Shown piece after piece: positions 36,125 through 47,734 of a stretch of DNA of 64,000 nt. The notes under the pieces were generated by a model that saw only the letters and a list, made by a program, of their open reading frames with translations, had not been told where the DNA came from and searched no databases. The stretch covers positions 65,475,666-65,539,665 of the forward strand of contig JAVIAB010000092.1 of NCBI GenBank assembly GCA_032433765.1, in the 5' to 3' direction. Numbering within the stretch: the first letter of the stretch is position 1; each line of letters begins with the position of its first letter. Position numbers and translations under genes: made by a program. Source of the DNA: Megaustenia siamemsis. Lineage: Eukaryota > Mollusca > Gastropoda > Stylommatophora > Ariophantidae.

Positions 36125-36738
36125 AGCTGTTTTATATCAAACCGTCTTCCCATCCTGCTCTAGATAGTGAGAGAACGACATCTAACGCTTGTCATCATCC
36201 ACCTTCTGGGTAAGTTCTCAACTCTGGAAGTCAGGGACATACTCTTTTCTGCAATGTTCAGACAACTGAACAGCTTCCTTGATTTTTCTTTACTTACCTG
36301 TCCACATAATTCTGCCCACATCGTCTTTTTAACTTCCGTTACCAAAGTTTTGAAACAAGCAACTTTAATATCCGTCTCGTTTCAAACATAGTACAGGGTC
36401 AGGCTGGACTATTCTAGACTTTTGCACATTCCATCTTCTCGCCACTTCTATCCTGGACCTATCCACCTCAGAATTTCCCCTGGCAGGTTGTTTTTTTGTA
36501 CACTGAACATTCTTTCCTCTGATGTTATACGTCATGGGCTACACTTTGGCTTGTGTTTTCTGCATTTGTCTTTCTTTGTTCATATATTATTCCAAATTCG
36601 CAACAACAAAAAATAATAATTATTGACAAGTATACTCGTGTTCAATGCATTAAAAATGTTATATAAACAGTACTATAGCCCTGATGCTGCCTGCTAATGG
36701 AGGAGGTATGCGTGTATTGGTTATACAGCTATATAGAT
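36125..36738. other. Possible retroelement remnant, unassigned
   Basis: Less AT-rich than its surroundings. A minus-strand frame MVTEVKKTMWAELCGQVSK ... ENLPRRWMMTS (36345-36160) has protein-like composition but no family that I recognise. Confidence 0.35.
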
Positions 36739-36746
36739 CAATAAAG

Positions 36747-37067
36747 TAAAGTAAAGTACGAGACGAATCGACGTTTTAGCAAGCTAGTTTTCACACATAT
36801 GTGCTCGGCCGTCTATCCATAAGTATTCGGAGACTGACTTCTGGATAGTGTCGCTTCAAGCATCGAAACCCACGATACGAGGCGGCAGTCCTTACCTCCC
36901 ATAATATTTCCTGGTATCAATTTCTGCCTGCGGCTGGGTCGACTGCGGAGGTTTTTTTTTCTAACCACGTGTACAATTCACAGTTTCCATCGGAGATCGA
37001 ACACAGGTTGTCAGAACGTCGGTATCCCAGTCGGGTGGTTCCCCAACTAGGCGGCAACCGAGTCCCC
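36747..37067 (-). mobile_element. SINE-C, tRNA-headed, with the SINE-A type tail
   Basis: On the minus strand the head reads gactcggttgccgcctagtt ... cctgtgttcgatctccgatgg (A- and B-box-like). The body is unlike SINE-A. The 3' end is gtactttacttta, the same pentanucleotide tail as SINE-A. A short TSD caataaag is visible at 36739-36746 and 37068-37075. Confidence 0.65.
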
Positions 37068-37656
37068 CAATAAAGATCAGTGCCATAGGGCAATCGCGGC
37101 TTTGATGAAAAGATACATTGAAATGCGATGTGGATGACTAATAATCATTTTGAAGAGAAACACTTAAGACCACTGATGTCGTCCGTGCTACAGAGCACGT
37201 TCACAAAACAGCCGTAATAAAGATGACATTTTAGTAAAAAACAACAATTGTGAGTAGTTACATGTTTTTACTGTCAAAATTGTTTTTTTTTTTTTAAAGA
37301 AGTACAGTATTTGTTTTTCAACCTAAAATGTTCTTATACGTCATATTTTGTTGGCACAGATCTTTACAGATAGTGTATGCTCTTCATCCAACAGTGTTCA
37401 ATTTAGTTATAAAACGCCATTTTGAATTGCCCTTGTGGAGTGCATGATAAATAGTTCCATAATCAAGCAACGAAGAAAGCCAAATTTTCAGGACCGTCGT
37501 CGTTAGAGATAATAATTCACCGTAACTGACTGGTTTAACTTGTAAACGGGGTAAAGGCAATAAATAATATGCATCAAGATGCATTGAAGTGCGAAGCTGC
37601 CGTAAAGATGATGAAAATAATGAATATTTATTTTAAAAATGCAAAAGTGGTATGGT

Positions 37657-38172
37657 AACAGCTTTACGTAGGTGAGAAACAAAACAAAAGTAGAACAACG
37701 TTTCGGCCACGAAGGCCTTCAGCTGGAACAGCAAACAAGACAAAAATATATAACGATATACACATAAATCTAACTACATGGTGATAATATGCTGGACTCT
37801 CAAACAAGTAAAATAAGTCACTGGCATGTGGTCAGAAGCTTGGACAGGCATCGAGTGGGCTAAAATTGATATGGCCGGCTGACAGGGCGGACCCAGGTGT
37901 GAAATACACTCAAAAAAGGAAACTAAGTTTCTTCCCTGCGGTCCAGAGCTTGGTCAGGCAAGTCTAATCGATGACTGGCAAAGCTTGGGACCACAGGGAA
38001 GTGGCTTATTTTCCTTTTTTGAGAGTCTAGTATATTATCGATATGTAGTTAGATTTATGTGGATATCCTTATATTTGTTGTGTTGTTTGTTGTTCCAGCT
38101 GAAGGCCTTCTTGGCCGAAACCTCGTTCTACTTTTGTTTTGTTTCTCACCTACGTAAACCAGTTATTCCTTT
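37657..38172. mobile_element. Palindromic Penelope-associated repeat, two inverted arms
   Basis: Arm 1 37657-37860 (tacgtaggtgagaaacaaaa; aaggccttcagctggaacag; cataaatctaactacatgg) and arm 2 37970-38172 (reverse order and strand: ccatgtagttagattt-type; ttccagctgaaggccttctt; gtttctcacctacgtaaa). Between them is a second, smaller palindrome (cttccctgcggtcc ... ggaccacagggaag-type, 37934-38006). Each arm carries a hammerhead-like core: ctgaaggcc ... ggccgaaac at 38099-38122 and, in reverse, at 37700-37723. Confidence 0.75.
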
Positions 38173-38174
38173 TT

Positions 38175-39635
38175 TTCATTTTCATGATTTAACATTTATC
38201 TTTTTTCTTTACCTTAACCTTCCACTCTCGCTTTTTTGCTATGTATAACGTTGTGTCTTAGTATCTCAAGTTGTCATTATCTGTATTGCCATTTATCATT
38301 TTCTAATTAACAGTTTCGCTGCCTACGTAACTTAATCCCTCAGGTGTCGATATCTCTTCTCCCTGACTCTCCCTCCATCTGTTTTTCTAATTTACATTTT
38401 CAACGTATCTATTTTTTATGTTTCTTAGCTGTCCTTTCCTCTGTATGCTTTAAACGACGCTTCTTTTTTCTGTCTCAGCTTATTTCTACGTTCACACTTA
38501 GTATCGCTTCTTTTAATTATTGATTTCTAACAATCTAACTCTGCTTTTATCTCTGCCCCTGGTGTCTGTAATTCTATAACTCCTTTTTCATCCTACTAAT
38601 TTGCTACTAATATTTTTTTTTTTTTTGGGGGGGGGGTCTTCTTTTCTCGCACACAAATATAAATACAATTATCACAGTGTTTAAAATGATCTCACCCTGT
38701 TATTGAAGTACTCAAGGTTAACAACTTCTAGCACTTTTAAATAATCTCAAAGCTTCTGTCATCTTAGAGCAATATGTTGTTAAAATATGTGCAATTTAAG
38801 ACCAATCTATAGCGTTCAGAGATGCAGAAATGGTCATAGCAACGCAATGTTTATTTGTCCATGGTCCCATCTAAATTTAACAATAGCCCTTTCTGTGGGT
38901 TTCTGTATATGAGATTTAGTGGGTGTTTCTCTTTGTATTGATCGCTAGAGTATCACAGTTATTTTGTTCTCACTTTCACGGTCCAATAAATATAAACTGG
39001 TCGACTACTCGAACATTTGTTGCCTAATTCCGTGAATTAATTTTTTTTTTTTAAATAGAGAAAACGCTACAGAATCTAGAGTTGGCAGCTTAACAGAAGA
39101 ATGTCAATAGCCCACAAGACAATTCCAAGGATCAATTTAGAAGTTTTCTTCGTGGAAGATAAATAACATAAATACAGAAAAATCAACAATGTCAAAGACA
39201 GACCTAGACAGACCATAAATAAAGCGAGAGACAGAAAAAAAGAGAGAAAGAGAGAGAGAGAGATTGGTAAGGGTAAAATACTATTAGGAAAGTAAAAGTT
39301 GATACGTATATCCACCTCCAGGGATATTTTAACATATCCAGCCTGTTACACAGTTGTTAATATCTGTCAAGTGTAAACATTAAAACATTAAAACATCAAT
39401 TTAAATTATAGTTATTAACATAACTACATAGTACATTTACTAATAATAGTTTATGAATGATGGGAGTCTTTTAAAGAACGAAAAATAATAATATATTAAA
39501 CAGTGTGTTGCGTTTGCATAATTTGTTTTGTACACTACTGTGTTTTGCATTAAATCATTCTAAGTAAAAAAAAAAAAAAGTAGAGTTAAAGTAGATCAAA
39601 TGTGCTGGGTTTTCATCTATACTACCACCCATATT
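38175..39635. other. No gene recognised
   Basis: T-rich low-complexity sequence (38190-38640, with a poly-T/poly-G run at 38610-38636), then AT-rich unique DNA and a short (AG)n run near 39240-39262. Confidence 0.6.
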
Positions 39636-39639
39636 CCAC

Positions 39640-40025
39640 CGTTAATCATCATCATCAGATGCCATGTATGCCGGTCATGTCTCTCCACCTCTCTCTTACG
39701 TCGATGCTCCACATCAATTCCACTGTTGATTTCGTTTTGTCTCGTCGTTGAAGTGTCAAATATATTTTCTTGTTTCATTTATTTATCTCCTTTCCCCATG
39801 TCACTTTTATTCCTTTATTTTCCAGTTATTCTCTTGACATCATATACTCCCAAAATAAAGTGAATCATCTTTTTCGACAAATGAAAAATATTTGTTTCTG
39901 TTCTAGCTTTTCTCAAAACTTCTTGATTACTCATTTTAGATGCCAATGGTAGATCTCAACATTCTTTTTTTTTTCAAAAGCACATTTCTATGTCCTCCAA
40001 GAAACTTCCTATTTGCTTATTGATC
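39640..40025 (-). mobile_element. Old, diverged LINE 3' tail
   Basis: Order and spacing match 53660-54040: atcatcatcagatgcc, catgtctctccacctctctc, then ctcaaaacttcttgattact, gccaatggtagatctcaaca and gcacatttctatgtcctcca. Heavily mutated. Confidence 0.6.
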
Positions 40026-40029
40026 GCCC

Positions 40030-43000
40030 ATGACCACTACAGTACAGGATGATAGGCTCCATGTAATATTAGATAACTATTTTCTTACTCCTATTGTTAA
40101 GGATTTTTTGCATACACATGTTTATCATATTTATAAAACTGTCTTTGCATCAACTATTTTTGCATTTAATCACGACAATGCATCTACCATCCGAAGCTAT
40201 TATCATTATTCCAGATATTTCAATAAAATGACTTGTTTGAAAGCTTTCTTATTTAATTTAATGGTAAACTTTGGATGAGTTGTTTCATTTGAGATGACGA
40301 ATGTCGCGTCTCAACAAAACTCTAGTATGTACTGTATATGTTCTTCCGCGTGTTATCAAGGCTCAAAATGGAAACTAAGGAAAACTAAAGCAAGTACCAA
40401 ACTACCCTTCCGTCCGTAGACCCGTCCGTCCGCCCGTCTGTATATCTATAAATGTATATATCTAATTTTCTATACGCATACATACATCCAATCGACAAAT
40501 CACGCCAGAAATTTGGAGAAGGAATAAAAAAAAATGCTAATTAAAAATGCAACTGCATTTTAAATACATTAATCACTGTCAGTTAAAAACATAACAGCAG
40601 GTGAGGTGAAGAAAAAAAACTAAATCCACAAATAAAATCTTTCTACACTAAGGAAGGCAGGAAAAAGAAGTGATGAAGAAAAATAATAACTGTTTCTCAT
40701 ATCACGATGTGTTAGTACATAATGTATGGTACAATTGTACTTTCTCTCTCTCTCTATCTCTCTCGCGCTCTTTCTCTCTCTCTCTCTATATATATATATA
40801 TACATATGTATATGTATATATTGTTTATTAACGATTGTCATACCGTCTTTTTTAAATGCTAAAGTATCTCGTTTAAGAAGAAAGGTCATATCGTCCTGTC
40901 GTTGCAAAGTCAGTATTGATGACTTTAAATAAAGTACACAAAGTGAGAAATAAAACAATGCAAGCAAAGTTTAACAGTTTACAATAAAATTTCAGAATGA
41001 AACACATAATGGACTTCACTGGGACGGTGGTAAAACTGTTCTATGTTACTTAGACAATAAATTCAACAACAGTGAGTGAGATGGAAAGAGTATAAAGGAA
41101 AGAGAGAGAAAGAAAAAGGAACAGTATGGAGAAATAAATCAATGGAGAGATGGTAGCGAAGGAAGGAAAAATGTGCGAAATAAGATAATACATATTAAGA
41201 CACAATAATACATACATTATACAATTTCAAGCAAAAATAATTTATGTTTATTCTTTCTTCATTTGTTTTTATTCGATAATGCATCCAATACATTAATTAA
41301 TTTTTTTGCGTTAATTTTGACTTTTGATCTTTCAAGTTACATAAGTTTAAAACCGCAGCAAATGTGTTTTTCATGGACAGCAAGAATCAATTGTAACACG
41401 AAGTGAATGTTGAGAGTATTGTAATGGTTTACTATTTTATTTTTCTTTATAATTTGCTATCTATGAAAGGCCATGACAATAAAAGCTTTTAACAAGTACA
41501 CATTCACTTCTCTCTTGTGACAATAAAGTTTCATAGCAAATGATACAACATTCGACACTATGAAAGTTTATATACTTTCTATGTCGTTGTTAAACATTGT
41601 AAATGTCATGTTGTTGTACAAAATCGTACTGCGTCATTCTTCGTTCTACTGCTGGGCCCAGACACTAGCTCAACGAGTCTCTCGAATGAACAGACCACTT
41701 TCTGTTCTTTAAGCCCCAGAACACTTCCTTTAATAATGTCAGGGACACAGAGATCTATTTCTTTGCCTTCTCCTATATTGTATCATCATATTTCTATAAA
41801 TGTTTGTAATATGTTCTCCAATATCTTTTTTTCTGATAAAATGTCAATGACTGTATTCAATGAGGAAAACACTTGAGCTATCCTAATTAGATGCACACCT
41901 GTGACTATATCCGCTACGATTTCCTTCACTTATCATCTACAATAGTCTTACGGATAGCACCGATCTATGACACTAAAGCAGCGCCAAAATGGCACGTAGA
42001 ATCAAGCGTGTGGCCAGACAATAGCAACTCAAAGTTCTAAATGCCTCTTAATATTTGAGCCAGCAATAAATGAGCGACCGTTAATGGCTCTAAAGATGAT
42101 CCGGTGTCACGGAGGACAATTCTGCTTCGGGCTGTTGACGATCATCAAGCTTTTCATTGGTCCAGAGGGTTTGCAAAGAATGTCATGATGTCCTTTGTGA
42201 AAAGGTTGATAATCAAAGTTTATTGAGTTCACATGCTTCAATTATTTCTGCTCTTTATCTGCAAAATAAATGTGGGTGGTTTAGCGTGTTATGAATACCA
42301 TTATCTGATTTGTTACATTTATAGGCTCATCTCATAGGAATAACAAGACAAACGGAAACAGTAATAAATAGTGATAGCAAATAATTGTGTAGATCACAAA
42401 ATGCACCTAGGGTAGCTTCACAAGTTATGTAGCACCTAGGGTAGCTTCACAAGTTATATGGTCCATTTTTATGTCGCTCTGGTTCTCTGATGCTTGCTGT
42501 TTAATGTCTGAGCAATTCTGAGTCCATGGTCAATTCTGAATAAACTTGGAACAGATTCATAATAACAAACATCTCTGCTGTATTTGTGTTTTAGTTTGAA
42601 CTGGACTAGTTACTTCTTTTCTCAGTGCTATTGTCTCCCCTTAATTTTGGCATCAATTAAAAATAGTTTCGTTACTTCATGCAACTCCAATAGTGGAAAA
42701 ATGGTATCCCTATATCAAGCCATTTCAATAAGCAGTGAATTAAAATGTAATCAAGACATACCGCTTTCCTTGGTCACATTAAAAAAAAACCTCTTGTAAA
42801 CTAGATTAATAACTGATCACGCCGTAAGGACAAAAACGTCTACTCAATTTGGATAAGCCATTTAACAACAATTAAATAAATAAAATAGACTTCCGGATGG
42901 TGCGCAAGACCAAAATGGCCGCTTAGTCAAATCGGGTTTAGGACTAGTGGCATTTTTTGTTGCAGTGTGGTTTAAAGTGATTATGTCTGGGATTTTTGTT

Positions 43001-43055
43001 TGTGGACAATGTCCTAGTGCGGTTGCATTCACCTGACCACAACATCTACATGGTT
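40030..43055. other. No gene recognised
   Basis: AT-rich sequence with (CT)n/(TA)n at 40741-40815. 42862-43074 on the minus strand has a small cysteine-bearing frame (MPRKAKQPCRCCGQVNATA) leading out of the SINE-B head; unassigned. Confidence 0.5.
42402..42459 (+). repeat. 29-bp direct duplication
   Basis: gcacctagggtagcttcaca agttat occurs twice in tandem, separated by gta. Confidence 0.85.
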
Positions 43056-43057
43056 GT

Positions 43058-43240
43058 TTGGCTTTTCGTGGCAAGGCGCTGTGCCACTGAGTACGGGTTC
43101 GATCCTGCTTTGGTCCATATTTTTTTATGTTGTTGATTATTTGTCAATTTTTCCGAGTGCTGTAAATATACCTCTTCCTCTGAATTGATTCGCTGATTAT
43201 CGCCTCGGAAGTTTCCCTCTATAACAATATTCATTTATTA
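43058..43240 (+). mobile_element. SINE-B copy
   Basis: Head tcgtggcaaggcgctgtgcc, intact B box gggttcgatcctg, then gttgttgattatttgtcaat, gagtgctgtaaatatacctc, cgcctcggaagtttccctc and a ttattattattt tail. Confidence 0.72.
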
Positions 43241-43779
43241 TTATTTGTCTCCTGCATGGAGATATGCTGCTCGAGACGGCCGGTACAGTGACTCGGGTGC
43301 GTCCATTATGAGCTGTTCGCCATTTGTACAGAGTGCAGCGCGTTCAATATTACACAGTTGTGTCAAGGCACGTCATTTTCACAGAACACGACACGTTCAA
43401 TGGAACAGTATGAGCGATCGGGGTGGACACATTTTGATTGCTGAAACGGGGACTGAGCGGGCTGACACACCTGCAGTGAAGCCATTCCGTTCTAGTCAAA
43501 GTCAAATCATAAAATATAATATTATTTTTCATAAAAAATGAGCAACGTAATATCAGTGGCAAGTAGATGTAACATTTCGCCAGTCTGTGCATTTCCTAGT
43601 AGTGTCAAAATGTTCTACTTCCCCAGTCTATCTGTCTGTACCTATATGAATAACCACGCAGGCTATATATACTTCGTTCTGTCTGTTTATCTAACATTTT
43701 ATCAATAATTTTAATTACATACGCACACATCAATCTATCTATCTCTGTTTCACTGCAGCTTTCATAGATTCAATTAGAA

Positions 43780-43952
43780 CCGTTTATCTCACAATCCCTC
43801 TCAAAAGCTCAAATGTCTACCCTCATTCTCTATATTTTTTTTCTCTCTCTTTCTCTCTCTGTCTTTGTTTCTCTTGGAATAGCTAGAGCATGTCTTCTCT
43901 CTCACTATCTCATTCAATAGTTTGAGCATTATCCCACATCTCTTTCTGTGAT

Positions 43953-43997
<45 letters not shown>

Positions 43998-45091
43998 ATA
44001 GAACAGTGCAGTGTCATCTGGTCACCATTTCTCTCCATAGTTGAACATTGTCATATCACTTTCTCTTTTCTGTCTGTCTCTCTTTCTCTGATCTATGCAC
44101 ATCGTTTAATAACTAGCGATGTGCCATCTCTTCTCTATCCCCCTTTATAGTTCGAATATTGTTATCTCTATAATAACCTTGTCCTCGCACATTATTTGGA
44201 ACAGTAGAATTTATAACCCTTGTCGGTACTTTAAACATCGTCATCTCTCTCTATATATCTGTCTGTTTCTATACTTCTCTCATTAACTAGAACAGTACTT
44301 AACCATCTTAGTACTTAAACAATGTCACTCACTCTGTATCTCCCTCTATGTATCTGTCTGTTTCTATACTTCTCTCATTAACTAGAACAGTACTTAACCA
44401 TCTTAGTACTTAAACAATGTCACTCACTCTGTATCTCTCTTTTTTTCTATATTTCTTTCAATAATTAAAACAATGCTTTCTCTTTCACTATCCCCTCTAA
44501 TGATTAGAAAAGTGTAACTTCTCTTCGTATCTCTCTCTCTCTCTCTCTCTCTCTCTGCCAGTTTCTCTGCACATATTTTCTCTGTATCTTTGTCTCTGAA
44601 CCTCTCTATCTCTCTGTGTACCTTTCACAATAACAAGAACAAAATCTTCTCTCTCACTCTCCCTCTCCATAATTTGATCATTGTGTCCAATAATTACAAT
44701 AATGCTTTATTTGCCCTCTTCTCTACTCCATAATTCCGTACGTCGTTAAGGCACAACTGACATATTTCGTCAAACATCTTCACTGATTTCCCTCTTAAGT
44801 CATTCTTTGGGACTTTTTCAAAGTCTAGGCCCAGCCATTCTTTGATCCCCTCTACCCGTATCGTCTCTGGTGGCACATGCATTTTATGATCTCTTCTTTC
44901 CTTCTACCGTTTATCAACAATGACTAGCTCAGTATTCCTCTCCATTTGTCTCTCTCAAAGTAACCTCTTTCAGTCCCATCTCTTTTGTACGTTATTTAAT
45001 AATTCGAACAATACTATCGCTTCTAATCTGTACTTGTCTTATTTACCCGAACAGTGTTTTCTCTTTTCTATATCTCTCGCTCTCTTTCTCG

Positions 45092-45124
<33 letters not shown>

Positions 45125-45560
45125 TCTCTTGATGTGTCTTTCAAATAACAAGGAAGTACACTCTTTATATGATTTTCTTTCAATGTCCTGTAACACTTAA
45201 ACAAAGCTCTCCCTTCTATCTGTTAGTGTATATATCTCAATAACTCGAACTATTTTCTTTATCAATACCACTATTTTTTTGCATTAATTAACAATCAATA
45301 CACATCATTTTTTCTACGTCTCTCTAACTATCTCTAAATGTGATTATATATGTATAAATATTATTCTCAGAATATCTGAAGGTGTTATTTCTCTCTCCCT
45401 GTACCTCGCACAATCACCCTAACAATACCTCTGTTCGTTGTCAACGCGTCTGTTAAAAACTTTTATTGTATCTCCACTTGGGACTCTTTTCATTAACTTT
45501 AACATTGAATGTCCTTCTTCTTTGCTACATTTCTAGCTCTTATTCTCGCTCTTTCTTTCT
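43780..45560 (+). repeat. CT-rich region with decayed tandem units of about 90-95 bp
   Basis: Repeated motif of a stretch of tctctctctgtatc followed by an aactagaacaatg-like core. The clearest pair is 44281-44375 and 44376-44470 (95-bp period, starting cattaactagaacagtactt). Elsewhere only the core recurs (tagaacagtg, tttgagcatt, cgaacaatac). Contains (CT)n runs at 43963-43992, 44532-44556 and 45090-45128. Confidence 0.6.
44694..44899 (-). CDS. Short orphan ORF, unknown
   Basis: 62 codons from ATG at 44882; the frame is open a few codons further upstream to a TAG. Composition looks like a globular protein (RVEGIKEWLGLDFEKVPKN, VKMFDEICQLCLNDVRNYG) and differs from the CT-rich flanks. No family recognised. 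It might be the end of a transposon protein or an old exon; there is no independent evidence of expression. Confidence 0.25.
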
Positions 45561-45789
45561 CTATTTCTCTCTTATTTATGTATTTATTCATCCATTCATC
45601 CATTCATCCAATCTATTTTCTCACGATGTCATACTATCCGATATATAATCAAACGCCTTCATTTGTCAACGTTATTATGCATTCATATGATACAAAACTA
45701 ACCGGCCTTGCATTCAGTGAACAGTTTGTAAACGAATTATTATCACGGATGTACAGCTCCTTCCCAAACGATTAAAGGATGTTCTATAT

Positions 45790-46095
45790 TATCACTGTTA
45801 TCTATCCAGTAAGCGATAGAATACCAAATGAAACCATAAGAAAAACGGTAGGAATTAAAGCCTGCCAAAAATATATAGAACAACTCAAATGGTTGGGCCA
45901 CCTGGTCAGAATGAATCCTCACCAATCACCATAAAGGGCGTTCTTCTCGAGAATGCATGGAAAAAAACCAAGAGGAAGACTTAGATGAAGATGGATAAAT
46001 GCAGTGACAGAGACATGTAACAACAAAGGAAAATCACTAATTCAGGTCATGGGACGCACCAAAATGGACGCTTACTGCGTCCAAGCCATGTAAAC
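45790..46095 (+). mobile_element. LINE 3' tail fragment
   Basis: Translation with one break: DRIPNETIRKTVGIKACQK, YIEQLKWLGHLVRMNPHQS, then RGRLR-RWINAVTETCNNK and GRTKMDAYCVQAM stop. C-terminal RTE-like tail, a further subfamily. It ends about 100 bp before the receptor fragment. Confidence 0.72.
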
Positions 46096-46203
46096 AATGT
46101 TGACTTTACTTGTCTCCAACGGTTTATCTCATTTTATTAGAGAATTTCATGATATCTGTTACCACAGCGAGTTGGCGGATTTTTTAAAAATGTAATCACG
46201 GGT

Positions 46204-47693
46204 TTGAAAATAAATGTTTGTACACAGTTCGTTGACCATCGCTGTAGATCAAGTCTTTATTCGCTGGCTTTATTAGAGACCATGGAAGCTAATGTCCTTA
46301 CTTGTGCCGACGGTTGGTTTGGGGAAAATTGTTCGTTACAATGTCACTGCTATACTGGCTTATTTTGTGACAAAACTACAGGGACATGCCCAAACAATGA
46401 CAGTTGTCAGCACGAAATTTTCGGACCCCAGTGTCAGTACTTGGATTTTATTTGCAAATATGCCCAAAAATCTGAACCTACTTTCCTGTTTGATAACAAC
46501 GACACCTCATGTAATCCGGACACAGATTCTACATCAGTTGAGGCAACTCTCAATCAATCTTTGCCGTGCTCCTGGTTTAGGATTTATGCGAATGACTTAA
46601 ATAATCCGGACAGTTTCACAGTAAAACTGAATGGTTCTGCCTCATGTAACAATGTATCAAGGTTTGTAGTTAGTCCGCACGAGATTGATGTCTTCTGCCC
46701 TGGGGCTGGTCTGATCAACAAATTACGGATTGAAAGGGCGATAGTTACAAATATCTGCTCCATCGACATTGGCGGGGGTCGGAATGTGGCTCTCAAACAG
46801 AACACAAACCAGACCGACACATTTGATGCTTGTTATACAGGAGACGGATGTGGATCAGAGGCGCAGTTAATAGCAAAACAAAGACCAATCTCTATGACAA
46901 TGACTGCACAAACACACAATGGAGAAGTGGAACCAATTCTGTTTACTGGTATCTGAACTTTGCAACGACCCAGAAGACTCACATCGTTCGAATCTATCAT
47001 CGAGCTAGCACTATGGTTCGGGTAAAGAGTGCCACTCTAAAGGCTTTCTCTGACAGTGGCGGAGTAGTGTTCCAGTATAATGATATATCATACCCTAATT
47101 TATATGTGAACACTGTTGTAGTCAAAACACAAACGCCAATGGCACACATTGGGATTGAGTTCTCACCGACCGTTTCGCGGGCCGACAGTGCACTGACGGT
47201 GTGTGAGGTGCAGACATTTACAGACACCTATTGTCTGGACGAGCATTCTTGGTCGTTTTGTGCAATGTGTAGTGGGTGTGGTAGGGGCTGCAATGTCATC
47301 ATCGGTGCTTGTTACGGCAACTGTTCACATGGGATCTATGGACACGGCTGTTCCGGGTCTTGTCTCAGTGTCTGTCCTTTATTTGAGGAAAAATCCGGAG
47401 AGTGCCTACAATGTAAACATCTTGGCTGTACCTGTGGTGACACTTGTCCCGACGGTGGTTTTGGGCTGCAGTGCGAACAGATGTGTTCTGGTGGCTGTGA
47501 CATCATATGTACTCTCAAATGTCCGGACAACTGTTTCAACGACACCTGTCAACAGTCGATCGGGAATCTGTACATGCAAGAGAACGTTCCATGGGTCAGG
47601 CTGCACTCTCAAATCTCCGGACAACTGTTTAACGAAACCTGTGATTCCCACGTTCAGAAGAGTCTACCGACTACAACAAGCCCAAGCATATGA
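46204..47693 (+). pseudogene. Frameshifted exon(s) of an EGF-like / fucolectin-like domain receptor
   Basis: Fragment of a secreted or cell-surface receptor, probably sugar- or debris-binding. The first frame (about 46270-46865) has an EGF/laminin-type module (CADGWFGENC, CHC, CDKTTGTC, FGPQCQY). Next come the end of one fucolectin-like lobe (DNNDTSCN ... CSWFRIY ... VFCPGAG ... LRIERA) and the start of another (GGGRNVALKQNTNQT). The second frame (about 46866-47560) continues that lobe (TNLYDNDCTNTQW, VYWYLNFATTQKTHIVRIY) and then cysteine-rich EGF repeats with C-x-G-x-C spacing (CNVIIGACYGNC, YGHGCSGSC, CKHLGCTCGDTC). Three single-base-scale shifts are needed: near 46860, 47560 (SGICTCKRTFHGSGC is in another frame) and 47630 (a repeat unit reading ctgtttcaacga lost one base as ctgtttaacga). 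No signal peptide is visible; a likely 3' splice site ends at 46271 (ctggctttattag). Membrane segment and later exons are not found. Either a decaying paralogue or assembly indels. Confidence 0.75.
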
Positions 47694-47734
47694 GCACTTT
47701 AATGTGTTTCTGTGCTGGACATGGTTCGTTTTTT

